From the NCBI RefSeq assembly GCF_009696315.1, contig NZ_VUMG01000001.1, positions 804,800-868,799 on the forward strand: a DNA stretch of 64,000 nt, in the 5' to 3' direction. The position numbers were made by a program, and so were the translations under genes. Of the stretch, positions 16,759 through 24,783 are shown piece by piece; the first letter of the stretch is position 1; each line of letters begins with the position of its first letter. Under the pieces are notes generated by a model. That model made no database searches. It was not told where the DNA came from and saw only the letters and a list, made by a program, of their open reading frames with translations. This DNA is from Cutibacterium porci. GTDB lineage: Bacteria; Actinomycetota; Actinomycetes; Propionibacteriales; Propionibacteriaceae.

Positions 16759-18369
16759 ATGAAAACGAGACGGCTCACGTTCTACCTCCTGCGAGAGGGC
16801 ATCGCCGACTTCGACGACGCCCTCGACCCGGACAAGCCAAGTCTGACCGTCGAGATCGACCCATCCACCGGTATCGACGGCCGCTTCTTCTACGTTAAGC
16901 CCCAGCCATCCGTGCCGGCATGGGTTGGATTCGTGCAACCTCTACTGACGGACCAACTCAGTGGCATCCGCTCAGTCTCCACATCGGCCCTGCTGCTCCT
17001 CCGGACGAGCGGCCGCATCTTCGCGCTCACCTTCGGATACGGGCGATCATTGGTCGACCTCTCGAAGATCGAGTACCAATTCGGTCTACGCGTCGCGCTC
17101 AACCGCATCGATCCTCGCCAGATCCGCAGCCTCGACACCAAGACGTTCGAGGATCTTGTCGTGTCAACCAACACTCAAGTGAGCAAGAGTGCTGAGCTGC
17201 CGACCTTTGGTGTCGACATCTCCCGAGACATTCTGCGCGCGGTAACCGGCGAACCCCGCGACCAAACATTCTCCAAGAGAATCGCTGGAGCGGACTCACT
17301 TGTCATGGGTGTCAAGACCCCATCGTTGGAACTTCCTGCCATCTGCGACGACCTCTTGGCTGCGTTCGCCGCGGATGACTACAAGACGGACTTCGGCTGG
17401 ATCGACCAGCTCTCACTCGTGCGGGATGACGCTACTGTCGACGCACTAAACGACCTTCTTGTAGCGCAACTGCGGACTGGGTCAACTGGGTCGACACACC
17501 TCGCCATGCCAGAGACGATCGACTGGGAGGACATCGACGGATTCACGATCGCCGGAACTCGCAGCCACGTCTACGAAGACCTGGACCTCGATGATTACCT
17601 GAGCCGACTTGGCGAAGCCCGCACCACAATCACGCTGAAGCACCTAAAGACTAGGTCTGTCTCCGTCCGGTTCGGACGCTCAGGGAACTTCGACAAGCGA
17701 TGGAACCTCTATCAATGCATCGTGACCGAACAGCGGCTCGATAGCCGCCTTCATGTCCTCATCGAAGGACGCTGGTTCGCTGTCAGCTCCACGCTCGTCG
17801 AGGAAGTAGACGCGTTTGCTGCTGGCCTACCAGACACGCACGTGACCCTTCCGCCGGCACGTTCAGGTGAAATCGAAGCCGACTACAACACTCGCCTGGC
17901 GGCGTCCTCGCCACAGCACCTGCTGAAATTGGACGCACGCATCAAACGGCCTGGCGGTGCTAGCAGCGGCATAGAGTTCTGTGACGTCCTCTCCGACCAG
18001 GGTGACCTGATCCACGTCAAGCGTAAGTCCCGCTCCGCAACATTGAGCCACCTCTTCGCGCAAGGAAGCGTCTCCGCCTCCACCTTCATCAACGACGGGG
18101 CGTTCCGAACCCAAGTCCGCCAACTGATTGAGGATGAGGTCGCGGCGGAGTCGCGCGAGACATGGCTCCGGCTCGTGCCGAGAGCCGACGAGACGGTAGA
18201 TAGATCACGGTACCGCGTCACGTACGCAGTAATCGCTAACTCGACTCGCGAGGGACGCGACTGGCTCCCGTTCTTCAGCAAGCTGAACCTGATGCAGCAA
18301 GGCCGTCAACTAGTCACCATGGGATTCAGTGTCGCTGTGGCCCGTGTACCGATCGCTGACTCCAAGTAG
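16759..18369 (+). CDS. TIGR04141/DUF6119 family protein, possible defence effector
   Basis: A 536-residue soluble protein that begins MKTRRLTFYLLREGIADFDD and has LLLLRTSGRIFALTFGYGRS, then RVALNRIDPRQIRSLDTKTF, and later YADV-type blocks such as FCDVLSDQGDLIHVKRKSRS. These are features of the sporadically distributed TIGR04141 (DUF6119) family, found in variable genome islands. FCDVL..DLIHVK-K is like a PD-(D/E)xK nuclease core (D...E/D-x-K), but this is an inference. It is the last gene of the cargo operon, 75 bases after the DUF2188 gene, and ends before a weak CCCACAG/CTGTGGG hairpin (18389-18433). Confidence 0.75.
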   Translation: MKTRRLTFYLLREGIADFDDALDPDKPSLTVEIDPSTGIDGRFFYVKPQPSVPAWVGFVQPLLTDQLSGIRSVSTSALLLLRTSGRIFALTFGYGRSLVDLSKIEYQFGLRVALNRIDPRQIRSLDTKTFEDLVVSTNTQVSKSAELPTFGVDISRDILRAVTGEPRDQTFSKRIAGADSLVMGVKTPSLELPAICDDLLAAFAADDYKTDFGWIDQLSLVRDDATVDALNDLLVAQLRTGSTGSTHLAMPETIDWEDIDGFTIAGTRSHVYEDLDLDDYLSRLGEARTTITLKHLKTRSVSVRFGRSGNFDKRWNLYQCIVTEQRLDSRLHVLIEGRWFAVSSTLVEEVDAFAAGLPDTHVTLPPARSGEIEADYNTRLAASSPQHLLKLDARIKRPGGASSGIEFCDVLSDQGDLIHVKRKSRSATLSHLFAQGSVSASTFINDGAFRTQVRQLIEDEVAAESRETWLRLVPRADETVDRSRYRVTYAVIANSTREGRDWLPFFSKLNLMQQGRQLVTMGFSVAVARVPIADSK

Positions 18370-18411
18370 GGCGTCACCCTGAGGCACCCACAGCCCAACT
18401 CGTTGCCTCCT

Positions 18412-18849
18412 TTATCGAACACGGGCCTGTGGGCTACGCAGAGTCACGCCGGCGGTGAGCAAGTGGTTCCGAATCGTGCCAGCTGAGAACCCCAAGCCCC
18501 CACCAATGCGTTTGAGTGATTCGCCGGCACGGTAGAGCCGGGCCATCTCTCGAACTTCTGCGGAAGAAGGAGACGCTCCGCGGATACGGACGCCTCGCCC
18601 CCGAAGCAGTGACGCCAGCCGGTGACGGCTCATACCGACATCGTTCGCGATCGCGCGCAGCGCCTCGCCATCGTGATACCGCCGTTCCAGAGTGTCGAGT
18701 GTCTCGCTACCGATGCTGCGGTGTGCACTTGCCGGTGCTGACTCACGTTGGGTAGGCCGCCCTGCGCGACTGCGGATCGTTCGGTGCAGTGACCTCATGT
18801 AACCCAGCGGCGGGGCAAGTTTCGACAAGCCTCCCGCCAGGTCCACCAT
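18412..18849 (-). CDS. Detached C-terminal HTH part of the serine integrase
   Basis: The open frame encodes SKLAPPLGYM, RSLHRTIRSRAGRPTQRES and two tandem resolvase-type helix-turn-helix units: LDTLERRYHDGEALRAIAND with VGMSRHRLASLL, and VREMARLYRAGESLKRIGGG with LGFSAGTIRNHLL. An ATG at 18849 (made with chromosomal bases) or at 18798 could start it alone. If the element ends are joined at TCCAC, the integrase frame that follows the 3262 frameshift reads ...FSSYV directly into DLAGGLSKLAPP in the same phase. I infer that this is the 3' part of the integrase gene, separated by integration. Confidence 0.65.
   Translation of the reverse strand: MVDLAGGLSKLAPPLGYMRSLHRTIRSRAGRPTQRESAPASAHRSIGSETLDTLERRYHDGEALRAIANDVGMSRHRLASLLRGRGVRIRGASPSSAEVREMARLYRAGESLKRIGGGLGFSAGTIRNHLLTAGVTLRSPQARVR
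18809..18846. other. attR of the element
   Basis: GGCGGGGCAAGTTTCGA (18809-18825) is the reverse complement of the left arm at 3071-3087. Sixteen bases outward is TCCAC (18842-18846), the same five bases as at the tRNA end. The next bases, CATCAAG, would have followed the tRNA in the empty chromosome and supply the missing A of CCA. No copy of the tRNA 3' half is present here. Confidence 0.7.
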
Positions 18850-18997
18850 CAAGAAACCTCGCTGACAAAGATGAACAGGTCTGGCGAGGCGGATGGGATG
18901 TAGGGGCGTAGCAGGATGCCCCGGTGATTCAGGATCGATGAGCGCACGGGCCAATCATTTCGTGACATGGACCTGAGTTGTGAGAAAGACTCTTGTC

Positions 18998-20209
18998 ATG
19001 ACCGGTTTCGTGGTGAAGTGTGCTGGTGTTTTTGACGGCTGGTCGCCTGACGTGGGTGGTCTGACGGAAATCCTGATCCGTGATGGGCGTATCGCGGATA
19101 TTGGTCACCAGGTGAAGCGATCGGCTGGCGTCGACGTTATCGACTTGGGTGACCGAGTCGTGGCACCTGGCTTCATCGACAGTCATGTCCACTTGACAAT
19201 GGACGCTCCGACGTTGGCCATGCAGTCGTTGGGCTCGACGGCGACGAAGGCCCTGACTGGGCTGGGGTTAGCAAACGAATACCTGCAGCACGGGTTCACC
19301 GCCCTGCGAGACCTGGGCACGATGGACCCAGAGAATCCCACAATCGATCTGCGCAATGCCTTGGACGCCGGCACGGTATCAGGGCCGCGTCTCGTAGTTG
19401 CGTCCCACATTCTCAGCTCTACCGGTGGCCACGGTGATCTGAGCGGCTTCTACCCGTCGCGGTGGAACCTGCCGCTGTCGGCGACCGCTGATGGGCCGGA
19501 TGCAGTTCGCCGTCTGGTGCGCCACGAACACTCAGTTGGTTCAGACTGGGTCAAGACGGTCAACGCCGGGGGATATTTCAGTGTGGCGGACGACCCCACT
19601 CATGTCACGTGGTTCGATGACGAGTTCGAAGCACTGTGCGCCACGGCTACACAGCTCGGTATGCCGGTCGCGGTGCATACCGGTAGCGCGCAGGCGTGTC
19701 GCCAGGCGATTCGAGCTGGCGTACGGAGTTTGGAGCATGCCTATCTCATCGACCAAGAGGCCATTGACATGGCCGTCGAAGCCGGGGTGTACGTCGTACC
19801 GACGATGCAGATGACCCAAGAGGATCTAGCCCAGCTTGAAGCTGGCACGCTGCCAGATCAGGCCGTCTGGAAGTTCCAACGAGACGCTGATCAGATTCTC
19901 GCCTCACAACGGTTGCTGGCCGCGAGCAGGGTGAAGATCGTGTACGGCACCGACTGTGGCATGTTCCCGTTTAGTTACGGCGTGCTTGAGTTTCAAGCGA
20001 TGGTCAATGCCGGACTGACACCGCTGCGCGCGTTGCAGGCCGCGACGTCGACTGCAGCAGAGATGCTGGGACGTGACGACCTCGGCGTCGTGCGCGTCGG
20101 TGCCGCTGCCGACCTGGTGGCGATGCCCGGCAACCCTGTCGATGACATTAGCCTGACTGAGCGTGTGGACTTCGTGATGTGCCGCGGCGTGATACATCGA
20201 CGCCCGTGA
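18998..20209 (+). CDS. Amidohydrolase (prolidase/imidazolonepropionase-like)
   Basis: A metal-dependent hydrolase of the amidohydrolase superfamily. It shows the small beta domain first (VVKCAGVFDGWSPDVGG), the metal motif HVHL in GFIDSHVHLTMDAPT, a WVKTVNAGGYFS strand, AVHTGSAQACRQAIRAGVRS with metal-ligand His, LEHAYLID, and YGTDCGMFP carrying the catalytic Asp. The PRLVVASH...GGHGD loop is typical of the Xaa-Pro dipeptidase/chlorohydrolase-like subgroup. ATG 18998 is preferred because GAGAAAG precedes it; GTG 18980 is possible. It stands with an M20 peptidase (20489) and an MFS gene, and may serve uptake or breakdown of N-acyl or peptide compounds. Confidence 0.8.
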   Translation: MTGFVVKCAGVFDGWSPDVGGLTEILIRDGRIADIGHQVKRSAGVDVIDLGDRVVAPGFIDSHVHLTMDAPTLAMQSLGSTATKALTGLGLANEYLQHGFTALRDLGTMDPENPTIDLRNALDAGTVSGPRLVVASHILSSTGGHGDLSGFYPSRWNLPLSATADGPDAVRRLVRHEHSVGSDWVKTVNAGGYFSVADDPTHVTWFDDEFEALCATATQLGMPVAVHTGSAQACRQAIRAGVRSLEHAYLIDQEAIDMAVEAGVYVVPTMQMTQEDLAQLEAGTLPDQAVWKFQRDADQILASQRLLAASRVKIVYGTDCGMFPFSYGVLEFQAMVNAGLTPLRALQAATSTAAEMLGRDDLGVVRVGAAADLVAMPGNPVDDISLTERVDFVMCRGVIHRRP

Positions 20210-20488
20210 GAAGGGTCGACCCTGGAACGGACTGGGTGATATTCATGAGGGGAACAGGGTGCTGTAGAGGGGAGGCATGGCTCCGATCACCACTGCACAG
20301 GTCGACAGCCCGTTGCACCTTGCGAGCGTATGCGGTAATGCCCTGGTCGTGTATGTGGCCCTGGCGAGATGCCGTGTCTGGAATACGGTCGTCTATCACG
20401 GGGCGACACCCGGTTGCCGGGTTCGAGCTTGACCACTAGCGACTCTGAGGCGGACCGCTCACAATAAGAATTCAGAAAAAGGGAAACT

Positions 20489-21703
20489 ATGACGATCGAC
20501 GACGTCCTCGCATCCGCCGAGGCCATTACCTCATGGCAAGAGGACTTGTACAAGGACCTTCATCGTCACCCTGAACTGAGTATGCAGGAGCAGCGCACGC
20601 GTACAGTCATCGCCAACAAGCTTGCCGAATTCGGCTATGACGTGCACGAGGTCGGTGGGGGTCTCGTCGGCGTGCTTGCGAACGGTCCCGGCAAGACGGT
20701 GCTATTTCGCGCCGATTTCGACGCCCTGCCGGTGAAGGAGAACACCGGCTTGGACTACGCCTCCACCGATACCGGCACCACGATAGACGGCGAGACCACC
20801 CCTGTGATGCATGCCTGCGGACACGACATGCACACTGCCGCAGCCCTGGGCGCAGCGAGCCTGATGGCCAACCATCGCGATGCCTGGTCTGGCACCTACA
20901 TCGCACTGTTCCAGCCCGGTGAGGAGATCGCTGCTGGCGCGAAGGCGATGGTCGACGACAACCTTGGCGGCGTGATTCCCAAACCCGACGTCGCCCTAGG
21001 GCAGCACGTACTAGGCGACCTTGTCTCGGGTCATGTCGGTACGGCAGCTGGCCCTGTGCTATCCACTGCAGCCAGCCTTCGGATCACAGTCTTCGGGAAG
21101 GGCTCTCACGGGTCTATGCCGCACCTGGGTATAGACCCTGTGCTGCTGGCTAGCAACATCGTGGTACGGCTGCAGTCGATCGTCGCCCGTGAGATCGCTC
21201 CCAGCGACTTCGGCGTGGTCACCGTCGGCAGCCTGCACGCCGGCAACTCCGCCAATGTCATTCCCGCCGAGGCCACCCTGCAGGTTAATGTGCGGGCCTA
21301 CGATGAGGACATCCGTGACCACATCATCGAGGCGATTACACGCATCGTCGATAGCGAATGTGAGGGGATGCGGGCACCTCAGCAACCGAGAATCGAGGTT
21401 TTCGACACGTACCCGCTGACTGATAATGACCAGGCAGTGTACGAAACGGTTACCAAGGGGCTGGTGCGGGGCCTGGGCGAGGGGCGTGTTGAGACGCTCA
21501 ACCCGCAAACTGCCTCCGAAGATTTCTCCATCATTCCCGATGCGCTTGGTGCGCCTTACTGTTACTGGGGATTCGGTGCTTTCACTGCTGACCAGGATGT
21601 GCTCCCCAACCACAACCCGGGATTCGCCCCGGCGCTGCAGCCGACCCTGACGACGGGTACCCAGGCCGCAGTCGCCGCGGCTCTCGCCTTCTTGGGACAT
21701 TGA
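20489..21703 (+). CDS. M20 family amidohydrolase/peptidase (M20D type)
   Basis: A 404-residue zinc hydrolase acting on N-acyl amino acids or small peptides. It has HRHPELSMQEQRT at the start, LFRADFDALPVKENTGLDYA, the metal motifs MHACGHDMHTAAALGAA and LFQPGEEIAAGAKAMV, the dimerisation domain with GKGSHGSMPHLGIDP, NVIPAEATLQVNVRAYD, and a final ASEDFS...PYCYWGFG. Length and motifs match hippurate/IAA-amino-acid hydrolases. Its ribosome-binding site GAAAAAGGGAAAC precedes the ATG. The 279-base space before it (20210-20488) holds no gene I can support. Confidence 0.9.
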   Translation: MTIDDVLASAEAITSWQEDLYKDLHRHPELSMQEQRTRTVIANKLAEFGYDVHEVGGGLVGVLANGPGKTVLFRADFDALPVKENTGLDYASTDTGTTIDGETTPVMHACGHDMHTAAALGAASLMANHRDAWSGTYIALFQPGEEIAAGAKAMVDDNLGGVIPKPDVALGQHVLGDLVSGHVGTAAGPVLSTAASLRITVFGKGSHGSMPHLGIDPVLLASNIVVRLQSIVAREIAPSDFGVVTVGSLHAGNSANVIPAEATLQVNVRAYDEDIRDHIIEAITRIVDSECEGMRAPQQPRIEVFDTYPLTDNDQAVYETVTKGLVRGLGEGRVETLNPQTASEDFSIIPDALGAPYCYWGFGAFTADQDVLPNHNPGFAPALQPTLTTGTQAAVAAALAFLGH

Positions 21704-21751
21704 CTGGCGGGCACCGGGGCGTCGCGTGGAGGACCCACTTCACCACCGCAC

Positions 21752-23158
21752 CTATCCTCGGGTCTGTACCGGGTGACGACGGGTCGCCGTCAGGCAGGTC
21801 GCGCCAACGATAACAAGGAGGGCTAGATGCACGAGTACGGCAGCCGCCATGCCTTGGCGTAGCGACGCCGCGCCCGCGATGGCATAGAACAGAGCTGCGA
21901 CTGCGGCGACTCCCAGGGATGCCCCGAACTGTTGCAAGGTGGTGACGACGCCACTGGCCATTCCCGCGCGGTTAGGGTCCACCTCGGATAGGGATAACCC
22001 GGTGAGGGTGGGCAGCACGAAGCCGTTGCCGAATCCGGTGAGGCTGACGGCGACGACGAGCCACCAAGGCAGGTCATCGGCGGGCACCCCGGTTGTCGTG
22101 GCGGCGAGCGTCACCGTCAATCCCAGCCCGGTCATGGCGCAGCCACTGATGAGTCCTTGCCGTAAATGCTGCGGAATCCAGCGAGATCCCGTCAGAGAGC
22201 CGAGCATAAAGGTGGCGCCGGACGGAACGAACACCAGACCAGCGGCGATCGGGTCTAAGCCGCTATGCCGTTGCAAGACCACCGTCAGCACGAACATGAA
22301 GCTTGCAAAGTAGGCCATGAAGGCGGCGCAGGCGATGCCTCCCCACCGCATCGAGCGGATCATGAACAGTGTGGGGTCCAGCGTTACTGTCTTGCCGCGC
22401 TGCACTCGCACCACCTGCCACCGAATCGCTGCGAGAAGGATCGCGATCCCAGCAACCCCGGCGGTGACGGCTGCTGGGCCACGATGATGCTGGGTGAGCA
22501 GGGCGGCTCCCATGAGACCAGCCATGCCGACGAAGATCGCCGTTGCCCCGCCCACATCGACAGCGTCGTCGATCCGTCGCGGCGTTGGAGGAACGCACGT
22601 TAGCGTCGCCACGATAGCGATGACCATGATGGGTACGTTTACCAGGAAGACCAGGCGCCAACGGAGGTGCCACAGGTTAGCCTCGACGAGGAACCCTCCT
22701 AGCCCTTGGCCTGCAATCGACCCGATTCCCGATGCGACGCCGAACCATCCCATGGCCCATCCCCGCCGGGGAGCGGGAATAGCGGTGCTGATGAAGGCAA
22801 GCACCTGAGGCAACAACACCGCGGCGCTCAGCCCTTGCAACGCCCGGCAGACGATGAGAGTCATGACGTTGGGGGCCAGCCCGCACAGTGTCGACGTTAT
22901 GGCGAATGCCACCAGCCCTGTGATGAATACCCGCCGCCTCCCGTGAAGATCGCCGAGGCGCCCGCCAGTAATCAGCCCGGACGCATACATAAAGGCATAC
23001 CCGGCTACCACTAATTCCAATTGCGTGTTGGTTGCTGCCAGGTCTGACTGAATATCGGGGGCGGCCACATTAACCACGAAGAAGTCGAACTGCCCGATGA
23101 ACGTGGCGGTGAGGACGGTGGCCAGGAGCCAACCATCCGTCTTTATCGTGGATGTCAT
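21752..23158 (-). CDS. MFS drug transporter, DHA2 (EmrB/QacA) family
   Basis: A 468-residue, about 14-helix transporter. It begins with TVLTATFIGQFDFFVVNVAA, has the motif A-like loop GGRLGDLHGRRRVF between helices 2 and 3, CRALQGLSAAVLLPQVLAF, and motif C-like GWFGVASGIGSIAGQGLGGF in helix 5, which marks proton-coupled exporters. The substrate is unknown. It is transcribed away from the Rrf2 regulator at 23191, with only 32 bases between their starts and a dyad in that space, so the regulator probably controls it. Confidence 0.9.
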   Translation of the reverse strand: MTSTIKTDGWLLATVLTATFIGQFDFFVVNVAAPDIQSDLAATNTQLELVVAGYAFMYASGLITGGRLGDLHGRRRVFITGLVAFAITSTLCGLAPNVMTLIVCRALQGLSAAVLLPQVLAFISTAIPAPRRGWAMGWFGVASGIGSIAGQGLGGFLVEANLWHLRWRLVFLVNVPIMVIAIVATLTCVPPTPRRIDDAVDVGGATAIFVGMAGLMGAALLTQHHRGPAAVTAGVAGIAILLAAIRWQVVRVQRGKTVTLDPTLFMIRSMRWGGIACAAFMAYFASFMFVLTVVLQRHSGLDPIAAGLVFVPSGATFMLGSLTGSRWIPQHLRQGLISGCAMTGLGLTVTLAATTTGVPADDLPWWLVVAVSLTGFGNGFVLPTLTGLSLSEVDPNRAGMASGVVTTLQQFGASLGVAAVAALFYAIAGAASLRQGMAAAVLVHLALLVIVGATCLTATRRHPVQTRG

Positions 23159-23163
23159 ATGTC

Positions 23164-23182
23164 CATAATAGCCACGGTTATG
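23164..23182. promoter_or_regulatory. Dyad between MFS and Rrf2 genes (operator candidate)
   Basis: CATAA (23164-23168) and TTATG (23178-23182) form an inverted repeat with a nine-base centre in the 32-base space between two divergent starts. Rrf2 proteins bind dyads of about this size; no other site is visible. Confidence 0.4.
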
Positions 23183-23190
23183 CTGGGCTT

Positions 23191-23655
23191 ATGACGATGT
23201 CGGCTGGAGTCGAATGGGGCGTCCACGTCTGCCTGCTTCTCGCTCAGGCCAATGGTGGTTTGGTGAGGCGACGAGCGATTGCAGATCACTTCGGATTGCC
23301 GGAGGCATACCTGGCCAAGCAGCTCACCAAGCTGGTTGCGGCGGGAGTCCTAGATGCTGTGCCAGGGCCAGCCGGCGGGTACAGGCTGGCGTCCGATCCC
23401 AAACGCATTACCCTGCTCAACATTGTTGAAGCCATCGAAGGCACCCGGTCAAGTTTTGTCTGCACGGAGATCCGGCGGCAGGGAACAGGTGCAGCTGACC
23501 CGAGCGAGTGTGTGGCGGATTGCACTGTCAAGTCGGCCATGCTCGCCGCGGACAACGCTTGGCGGCAAGCGCTACGCGCGCAGACAGTGAACGATCTTTC
23601 CAGTAGGCTGAGCGATTCCGTTCGACGCCGATATGCATCCACGGCTCGACGGTAA
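23191..23655 (+). CDS. Rrf2 family transcription regulator
   Basis: A 154-residue winged-helix regulator: MTMSAGVEWGVHVCLLLAQ, recognition region RRAIADHFGLPEAYLAKQLT, KLVAAGVLDAVPGPAGGYRL (Rrf2 wing) and ITLLNIVEAIEGT. Three cysteines (FVC, then SEC and ADC in the ECVADCTVKSAM loop) resemble the cluster- or redox-sensing loop of this family, so it may respond to nitric oxide, iron-sulfur state or oxidants. ATG 23191 gives the standard Rrf2 start. It is divergent from the MFS exporter, the probable target. Confidence 0.85.
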   Translation: MTMSAGVEWGVHVCLLLAQANGGLVRRRAIADHFGLPEAYLAKQLTKLVAAGVLDAVPGPAGGYRLASDPKRITLLNIVEAIEGTRSSFVCTEIRRQGTGAADPSECVADCTVKSAMLAADNAWRQALRAQTVNDLSSRLSDSVRRRYASTARR

Positions 23656-23662
23656 GTTCTAG

Positions 23663-24751
23663 TTACAACCAATTATTCTTGCGGAATATGGCGTACAGGA
23701 TAGCGCTGCTTCCGATCATTGCGAGTATGCAGAAAAGATAACCGAATCGCCAATGTAACTCCGGCATGTAGTCGAAGTTCATGCCATAAATCGACCCGAT
23801 GAGAGTGGGGACGACGAGAATAGCCGCCCAGCCAGAGATGATCTTGAGGTCCTCGTTCGAGCGTTGGTCGACGAGGGTTGCGTTGACGGTGAGGATCTGG
23901 GTAAGGAGCTCACGAATGTCAGTGATTTGTGAGGAGATCCGGGCTAGGTGGTCGGCGACGTCAGCCAGGTAAGCCTGCAACTCTGGCGGGACTTGATGTT
24001 TGGCCGATCCCGCTCTGAGCGCGGCAATGATCGGAATGAGGGGGTTGGTGGCGTGTTGCAGGTCGATGGCCTCCCGCGACAGACGGTAGATGCGTTCGGG
24101 GGCTGCAGAGTCCCCGCTGAACACCTGCCTCTCGATTTGCTCGATGTCGAACTGGATGCCGCTGATGACGGGGAACGTCTGATCGACCACGCCGTCAAGG
24201 ATCGTGTACAGCACTGACTCGGGGCCGTGACGCAGGAGCTCCTCATCCTTAGGTAGGCGAGGGGTCCACCGTAGGCTCGACAACTCGTCGGGTATGCGCT
24301 GCACGATGACAACCACGCAGTTGCGCCGCTTAATGACTTCGGCTTCAACAAAGGCGACGTCCTCGATTGAATCAATGTAGAACGGCGGGTGCAGTACGAG
24401 AAATAAGGCCTCTCCGTGGCGCTCCAGTTTGGGCCGTTGATGGCCTTCGACGAGATCCTCCGCTAGCAGTGGATCCAGGCTCATGAGGTCAACTAACCGT
24501 TTTATCTGGGTGCGGTTGGGGCTCTGCTCGACAATGATCCCGAGACGCTCTGGGTGGCCATCTAGCCACGACAGCGTGGTTTCGACGTCCGGCTGATGCT
24601 CCGGGTCAGCCGGAGCTCCTTGCTCGAACCATCTGATGTCGACGATGCCAGGTTTGGTGTCGGCAATTGGTCCGGTCGCCAGTGGTGAGGTTCCGCCATG
24701 GGTCCTTGCACTCGTTGACGCGGTGCTCCTGGGCTGGAATGGTGCTGACAT
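23663..24751 (-). CDS. corA: CorA-type magnesium/divalent cation transporter
   Basis: A 362-residue inner-membrane channel. A long acidic and alpha-helical cytoplasmic part (DLVEGHQRPKLERHGEALFL, IPDELSSLRWTPRLPKD, ISSQITDIRELLTQILTVNA) is followed by two membrane helices. The pore motif YGMNFDYMPEL includes the invariant GMN and precedes the last helix, which ends in KNNWL. This order is the CorA signature. The first 35 residues are Ser/Thr-rich and not conserved. Its stop is 8 bases from the convergent Rrf2 gene. Confidence 0.95.
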   Translation of the reverse strand: MSAPFQPRSTASTSARTHGGTSPLATGPIADTKPGIVDIRWFEQGAPADPEHQPDVETTLSWLDGHPERLGIIVEQSPNRTQIKRLVDLMSLDPLLAEDLVEGHQRPKLERHGEALFLVLHPPFYIDSIEDVAFVEAEVIKRRNCVVVIVQRIPDELSSLRWTPRLPKDEELLRHGPESVLYTILDGVVDQTFPVISGIQFDIEQIERQVFSGDSAAPERIYRLSREAIDLQHATNPLIPIIAALRAGSAKHQVPPELQAYLADVADHLARISSQITDIRELLTQILTVNATLVDQRSNEDLKIISGWAAILVVPTLIGSIYGMNFDYMPELHWRFGYLFCILAMIGSSAILYAIFRKNNWL

Positions 24752-24783
24752 TGATCGCCTCCTCTGACATCTGCGCGGTAAGC

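Larger units (their letters stand above)
3057..18846. mobile_element. Integrated conjugative/mobilizable element at tRNA-Ala (about 15.8 kb)
   Basis: The ends are set by a 5-bp direct repeat TCCAC at 3052-3056 and 18842-18846, with a 17-bp inverted repeat just inside each end (3071-3087 and 18809-18825). The contents are visibly richer in G+C than the flanks: serine integrase, DUF4913, SSB-like protein, coupling protein, VirB4-like ATPase, MobF relaxase and a four-gene cargo operon. Excising it rebuilds a tRNA-Ala with 3'-CCA. The transfer apparatus is incomplete: no SCO6880/PrgI-type, VirB6-like or NlpC/P60 genes are seen, and the relaxase is frameshifted. It is probably immobile, or mobilizable only with help. 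Confidence 0.85.

Noticed and set aside
18370..18411. Clear intrinsic terminator between the DUF6119 gene and the integrase tail
   Set aside because: Only a weak seven-base stem (CCCACAG/CTGTGGG) with a long loop that reaches into the next gene is seen.
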